A stretch of 64,000 nt of DNA. It comes from Hymenobacter sediminicola (GTDB lineage Bacteria; Bacteroidota; Bacteroidia; Cytophagales; Hymenobacteraceae). Positions 59,775 to 64,000 of this stretch are shown piece by piece. The position numbers and the translations under genes were made by a program. The stretch's first letter is position 1, and every line of letters starts with the position of its first letter. Below the pieces are notes generated by a model. That model was not told where the DNA came from and did no database searches. It worked only from the letters and a program-made list of their open reading frames with translations. The DNA lies in contig NZ_CP060202.1 in NCBI RefSeq assembly GCF_014250515.1, positions 4,447,072-4,511,071 of the forward strand, read 5' to 3'.

Positions 59775-61262
59775 ATGCCTTCCCTTACTCCCGAAACTAT
59801 CCGCCGTACCTTCTGGCGTAGTGGGCCATGGCTACTGGCTGCGGCACTGATACTGGCTCTGCTGCCGTTTTTTGCATTGGCGTGGTACAGTCATCCTTCT
59901 TCCGACGATTTTCTGCTAGCCAATGGCCTCCGTGACCACGGCTTGCTAGGCTATCAGCGCTATATGTATCTCAACTGGACTGGCCGCTACAGTTCGGTAC
60001 TGCTCTGGAGTCTGTTCAACCCGGTAGCGTATGGAGGCTGGGAGTTAACCTACCGCCTCCTGCCACTATTTTTCCTATTGGCGGCCCTAGTTACGTTCTA
60101 TAGTATGCTGCGGGGGCTGCTGAGGTCATTCGTTTCAGTGCGTGCCCTTTGGCTGAGTAGTGCCACACTGCTGCTACTGCTGCTTTTTCAACTGCCTAGC
60201 ACCGCTGAAGGCATTTATTGGGTGACAGGCATGTATAATTACCTGTTACCAGCTCTTTTTGCCTTGCTTCTACTCGTAATCCTGGCACGCTACGCCAGCA
60301 CCTTGGAGCAGGCTGCTAAGCGGCGCTGGCTATTGGCGGCTGTGCTAGTGACAGTGTTCGTAATTGGAGCCAACGAGGTGCTGGCACTACCGCTGCTCGT
60401 TGCTCTAAGCTGCTTCACGATACTGCGGGCGTGGCAGCAGAAGCGCCTCCCGCTGGGGTATTCGCTGCTTACGATTGTTGCAGCGGTAGCCTGTGCGGTA
60501 TCCTTCCTGGCCCCTGGCAACTATATCAGGATGGCGAGTGAGCCGCAACACTTCGGAGTTGCCAAAGCAGCAGTGCTGGCGGCAGCGGCGGCGGGCTACT
60601 GCGTTATAAACTGGCTCGGCAATGGTGTTCTGCTGGCGGTTACGCTGCTTCTGGCGCCGCTGAGCGCCAAACTAGCGCAACAGCCCGAGCTGCCACTGAA
60701 CCAACTGACACGCAACCCGTTGTTGATTACCGCATTGCTGTTTGGACTACTGATTGTCGGGTTCTTTCCGAGTTTCTGGGCTACTGGCATGCCCATCCCA
60801 TTGCGAGCCCGAAACATGCTCTATCTGTTTTTTCTGGTAGGCTGGTTTTTGCAGGCGCACGCCTGGATTCGCTATTTGCTTCACCAAGGCTGGTGGCCCC
60901 AGCAACCACTACCGGCATATGTATCGGTGCTGCTGGGGGCATGGCTGCTACTAGCCTTCGTAACCGACCACAATCTGCGCCTGCGCGGCCCGGAGCAATT
61001 AGCCAACAGCAATAATTCGGTGCTGGCCTACCGTGACTGGCTGGGTGGGTCTGCAGCCCGCTACGATGCACAGCTCACAGCCCGCTACCGGCAGCTGCAA
61101 GCTGCTCCAGTCAACACCATCTGCACTGTAAGTGCACTGCAGGAGCCACCCCTTTCACTTTCTTTCCTCGATTTATCGGCAGAAAATCCGCAAGACTGGA
61201 CCAATCAGGAATACGCCAAATTCTTTCGGAAGAAAGAAATACGGGCCGTCATGCAGCCCTGA
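59775..61262 (+). CDS. polytopic membrane protein (DUF6056-type)
   Basis: 495 residues with about 10 or 11 transmembrane helices (for example WLLAAALILALLPFFALAWY, LLPLFFLLAALVTFY, LLPALFALLLLVILARY). The YSHPSSDDFLLAN loop after the first helix (about 35-47), with an Asp pair, is the kind of motif seen in GT-C glycosyltransferase-like proteins and in DUF6056. A short hydrophilic C-terminus follows. Donor and acceptor unknown. Confidence 0.75.
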   Translation: MPSLTPETIRRTFWRSGPWLLAAALILALLPFFALAWYSHPSSDDFLLANGLRDHGLLGYQRYMYLNWTGRYSSVLLWSLFNPVAYGGWELTYRLLPLFFLLAALVTFYSMLRGLLRSFVSVRALWLSSATLLLLLLFQLPSTAEGIYWVTGMYNYLLPALFALLLLVILARYASTLEQAAKRRWLLAAVLVTVFVIGANEVLALPLLVALSCFTILRAWQQKRLPLGYSLLTIVAAVACAVSFLAPGNYIRMASEPQHFGVAKAAVLAAAAAGYCVINWLGNGVLLAVTLLLAPLSAKLAQQPELPLNQLTRNPLLITALLFGLLIVGFFPSFWATGMPIPLRARNMLYLFFLVGWFLQAHAWIRYLLHQGWWPQQPLPAYVSVLLGAWLLLAFVTDHNLRLRGPEQLANSNNSVLAYRDWLGGSAARYDAQLTARYRQLQAAPVNTICTVSALQEPPLSLSFLDLSAENPQDWTNQEYAKFFRKKEIRAVMQP

Positions 61263-61313
61263 TACCCGAATGCCAGCCGTAGATATCTTCTTAGCAACTG
61301 GCATTTTTCCGCT

Positions 61314-61321
61314 TATTTTTG
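61314..61321 (+). promoter_or_regulatory. -7 box of ridA
   Basis: TATTTTTG matches TAnnTTTG, 46 bases ahead of the ridA start; no clear -33 element. Confidence 0.4.
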
Positions 61322-61366
61322 TCCAGACTTCCGGCTAACTCTGCCGCCCGCTTTTCCCTCCTTTCT

Positions 61367-61756
61367 ATGCCTCATTCCGTCATTTATTCCGCTCAGGCCC
61401 CTGCTCCTATCGGCCCATACAGCCAGGCTGTGCAGGCAGGCAACACCGTGTATGTTTCTGGCCAGATTGCGCTTGATGCCACTACCGGCCAGCTGGTAGG
61501 CGGTGGCGACGTAGCACAGGAAACTCACCAAGTGATGCGTAATGTCGAGGCGGTGCTCCAAGCAGCTGGCCTCACGCTGCGCGACGTGGTGAAGTGCAGC
61601 ATTTTCGTGAAGAACCTCGGCAATTTTGCGACCATCAACGACATCTACGGCAGCTACTTTGAGGCCGATTATGCACCCGCCCGCGAAACTGTGGAAGTAA
61701 GCCGCCTGCCCAAAGACGTGCAGGTGGAAATTTCCTGCGTAGCGGTGAAGGCCTAG
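61367..61756 (+). CDS. ridA: RidA-family 2-iminobutanoate/2-iminopropanoate deaminase
   Basis: 129 residues from ATG 61367. SAQAPAPIGPYSQAVQAGNT (about 7-26), VYVSGQIALD and RNVEAVLQAAGLTLRDVVKC; the catalytic Arg is in APARETVEVSRLPKDVQVEI (about 102-121). Hydrolyses reactive enamine/imine by-products of PLP enzymes. Followed by the pentapeptide gene after 18 bases. Confidence 0.95.
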   Translation: MPHSVIYSAQAPAPIGPYSQAVQAGNTVYVSGQIALDATTGQLVGGGDVAQETHQVMRNVEAVLQAAGLTLRDVVKCSIFVKNLGNFATINDIYGSYFEADYAPARETVEVSRLPKDVQVEISCVAVKA

Positions 61757-61774
61757 TATTCGGAACCACAACGA

Positions 61775-62386
61775 ATGCGCCGTTCTGCCTCCCGCAAGCC
61801 GGCCAAAGCGCTGGCCAAGCCTTCTTATTTCCCGCCTGAAAATGTGCTGGAGCGCGCTATGCCGCCAGCACTGGTAGGCCAGCAGGAGTTCGAGAACTAC
61901 CACTTCCGCAACTTCGATTTGTCGCAAGCCAGTCTGGCTGGGCGCCGGTTCAGCGAGTGCCTGTTTGAAAACTGCAACCTCGCCGGCACTAGCCTTGCCG
62001 ATACGGCGCTGCAAAATGTGGCCTTCGAGGGCTGTAAGCTGCTGGGCCTGCCCTTTCATGCCTGTCGCGACATGCTCTTTGATGTGCACTTCGACCGGTG
62101 CCAGCTTGACTATGCCATCTTCTCAGGCAAAAACATGCCTAACACCCGCTTCGTGGAATGCTCGTTGCGCGGGGCAGATTTCACCCACACCGACCTGTCG
62201 GGTGCGCTGTTTCAGGACTGCCGCTTAAACGAAGCCGTTTTCAGCCAGACCAACCTAACTGGGGCTGACCTAACTACTACGCAGGATTTGGTGCTCGACC
62301 CTGAGCAGAACGAACTAAAAAACACTCGCTTTGCACTGCATAACCTGCCCGGTTTGCTTACAAAGTATGGAATAGTGGTAGTGTAG
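61775..62386 (+). CDS. pentapeptide-repeat protein
   Basis: 203 residues. Repeats of the A(D/N)LxX kind from about 45 to 170: FRNFDLSQASLAGRRFSECL, FENCNLAGTSLADTALQNV, LRGADFTHTDLSGALFQDC. They form a right-handed quadrilateral helix. Similar proteins (Qnr, McbG) guard gyrase, but the Bacteroidota ones are mostly uncharacterised. Co-transcribed with ridA. Confidence 0.9.
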   Translation: MRRSASRKPAKALAKPSYFPPENVLERAMPPALVGQQEFENYHFRNFDLSQASLAGRRFSECLFENCNLAGTSLADTALQNVAFEGCKLLGLPFHACRDMLFDVHFDRCQLDYAIFSGKNMPNTRFVECSLRGADFTHTDLSGALFQDCRLNEAVFSQTNLTGADLTTTQDLVLDPEQNELKNTRFALHNLPGLLTKYGIVVV

Positions 62387-62471
62387 ACAGCAAGTTTGGC
62401 AATCGGCGCGCCTGTTTGTTCGTCCCCAGCGCCAAACTTGCTAGTTCCCTGTTTCACCGTCTCAGCTTTTG

Positions 62472-62479
62472 TACCTTTG
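62472..62479 (+). promoter_or_regulatory. -7 box of gltX
   Basis: TACCTTTG fits TAnnTTTG exactly, 45 bases ahead of the gltX start codon. Confidence 0.5.
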
Positions 62480-62523
62480 CGGCGCGTTTTTCTATCCCGA
62501 AGACGCCGCGAACTGACTGACTT

Positions 62524-64000
62524 ATGGAAAGAGAAGTACGGGTGCGCTTTGCGCCCAGCCCCACGGGGCCGCTGCATATTGGTGGCGTGCGCACAGCGCT
62601 GTATAACTATCTGCTGGCTCGCAAGCTGGGCGGCAAGATGCTGCTTCGCATCGAGGACACCGACCAGAACCGCTTCGTGCCCGGCGCCGAAGACTATATC
62701 CGCCAGAGCCTAGAATGGGCAGGCATCGAGCTTGACGAAAGCCCCTGGACGGCCACGCCCGGCCCCCATGCGCCCTACCGCCAGAGCGAGCGGAAACCCA
62801 TGTACATGCAGTACGCGCAACAGCTCATTGACAGCGGCCACGCCTACTATGCCTTCGATACGGCTGAGGACCTGGATGCCATGCGCGCCCGTCTTACGGC
62901 GGCTAAAGTGCCCAATCCGCAGTACAACAGCATTACGCGCGCCCAGATGCGTAACTCGCTCACGCTGCCCGCCGAAGAGGTGAAGCAACTGCTGGAAAGT
63001 GGTGCGCAGTATGTAATTCGCCTAAAAGTGCCCCGCAAGGAGGAAATCCGCTTCAACGACCTTATCCGGGGTTGGGTAGTGGTGCACTCCTCGGCTGTAG
63101 ACGACAAGGTGCTGATGAAATCGGATGGCATGCCGACTTACCACTTGGCCAACATCGTAGATGACCATCTGATGGAAATCACGCACGTTATCCGGGGTGA
63201 AGAGTGGCTGCCCTCGGCGCCGTTGCACGTGCTACTCTACCGCTACTTTGGCTGGGAAGACACCATGCCGCAGTTTGCCCACCTGCCCTTGCTGCTCAAG
63301 CCCGATGGCACTGGCAAGCTAAGCAAGCGCGACGGCGACCGGCTAGGCTTTCCGGTGTTCCCACTGGAATGGCACGGCAAGGACGCTGAAACCGGCGAGC
63401 CGACGGTGAGCAGCGGCTACCGCGAAAGCGGCTATCTGCCCGAGGCGTTCATAAACTTCCTAGCCTTCCTTGGCTGGAATCCTGGCACTACGCAAGAGCT
63501 TTTCACTATGCAGGAGCTCATCGACTCGTTCTCGATTGAGCGGGTGAGCAAGTCGCCAGCCCGTTTCGATCAGAACAAGGTGCGCTGGTACAACGAGCAG
63601 TACCTACGCGCCAAACCGGACGCCGAATTGGCGCAGTACCTGCAGGAAGCCCTCAAAGGCCAAGGCCTGGAGGTACCGACCAACAAAGCCGAGCAGATTG
63701 CCGCTCTCGTGAAAGAGCGTGCTACCTTCCCGGCCGATTTGGCTAAGGAAGCGCAGATCTTCTTTACGCGCCCCGGCAGCTACGACGAGCAAGTAATCAG
63801 CAAAAAGTGGAACGCGCAGGTGGCCGGCGCACTCACTGAGTTTGCGAAGCAGCTTCCCGCCGCCACTGACACCACGCCCGACGCCATCAAGGCACTGCTC
63901 ACGCAGGTAGTAGAAGGCCAAGGCCTGAAACTGGGACAAGTGCTGCAGGCTCTGCGTGTAGCCGTAACTGGTGCCGCCGCCGGCCCCGATCTGATGGCCA
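62524..64000 (+). CDS. gltX: glutamate-tRNA ligase GltX (3' end outside window)
   Basis: 492 codons seen; only the last few residues are missing. Class I signature PSPTGPLHIGG (about 11-21, HIGH) and GKLSKRDGD (about 262-270, KMSKS-like). C-terminal anticodon-binding domain (about 340 on) with SPARFDQNKVRWYN. Charges tRNA-Glu. ATG at 62524 leads straight into the family start MEREVRVRFAPSPTGP. Confidence 0.96.
   Translation, partial: MEREVRVRFAPSPTGPLHIGGVRTALYNYLLARKLGGKMLLRIEDTDQNRFVPGAEDYIRQSLEWAGIELDESPWTATPGPHAPYRQSERKPMYMQYAQQLIDSGHAYYAFDTAEDLDAMRARLTAAKVPNPQYNSITRAQMRNSLTLPAEEVKQLLESGAQYVIRLKVPRKEEIRFNDLIRGWVVVHSSAVDDKVLMKSDGMPTYHLANIVDDHLMEITHVIRGEEWLPSAPLHVLLYRYFGWEDTMPQFAHLPLLLKPDGTGKLSKRDGDRLGFPVFPLEWHGKDAETGEPTVSSGYRESGYLPEAFINFLAFLGWNPGTTQELFTMQELIDSFSIERVSKSPARFDQNKVRWYNEQYLRAKPDAELAQYLQEALKGQGLEVPTNKAEQIAALVKERATFPADLAKEAQIFFTRPGSYDEQVISKKWNAQVAGALTEFAKQLPAATDTTPDAIKALLTQVVEGQGLKLGQVLQALRVAVTGAAAGPDLMA

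Overview
The window looks like chromosomal DNA from a pigmented, GC-rich member of the Bacteroidota, most likely Hymenobacter or a close relative in the Cytophagales. The signs are the lack of Shine-Dalgarno sites, TAnnTTTG-type promoter boxes, a DUF4270 lipoprotein, a PD40/OmpA lipoprotein, a starch-synthase-like protein made of the GT5 N-terminal domain only, and a phenylacetate regulon. The genus is an inference from gene content and style.

Layout. (1) 1-5045, core chromosome: OmpA/PD40 lipoprotein, a small conserved protein, and a pair of iron-sulfur proteins resembling a heterodisulfide-reductase-type electron carrier. (2) 5046-5118, tRNA-Phe(GAA). (3) About 5096-31396, an integrated genomic island of about 26.3 kb. 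The last 23 bases of the tRNA and 3 bases beyond it are repeated exactly at 31371-31396, and a tyrosine integrase lies just inside the right end. (4) 31397-44500, chromosome again, dominated by a phenylacetate catabolic regulon on the minus strand: paaK, a TetR regulator, paaE, paaABCD, paaGHIJ, paaZ and an enoyl-CoA hydratase. (5) 44500-64000, housekeeping genes: fasciclin, J-domain/TPR, holin-like, GGGP synthase, AraC, acyl-CoA dehydrogenase, YugP-like protease, rfaE2, a flippase-like membrane protein, panD, panC, GT5-like, DUF4270, glmS, a polytopic membrane protein, ridA, pentapeptide repeat and gltX (cut by the window edge).

The island is a mosaic. AT-rich cargo includes a GHKL ATPase with a STAS-like partner next to attL, a PD-(D/E)XK nuclease-like gene broken by a 1269-bp IS3-family element, a membrane coiled-coil protein, and a P-loop NTPase overlapping an Abi-alpha (DUF4393) gene. 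GC-rich cargo includes a three-gene phage tail-fibre/SGNH operon without other virion genes and umuDC. The right third carries what looks like the element's own DNA-handling module: a MerR/Xis-like HTH protein, a DUF3987 protein with a C-terminal HTH, a primase-like zinc-finger/Toprim protein and the integrase. An exact 46-bp nested palindrome occurs twice in the island, once just upstream of the primase gene and once upstream of a KTSC gene.

The most attractive candidates for an undescribed system are the NTPase/Abi-alpha pair, the GHKL/STAS-like pair, the duplicated palindrome with its HTH-carrying neighbour, and the orphan tail-fibre operon. Functions proposed for these are inference from domains and context.
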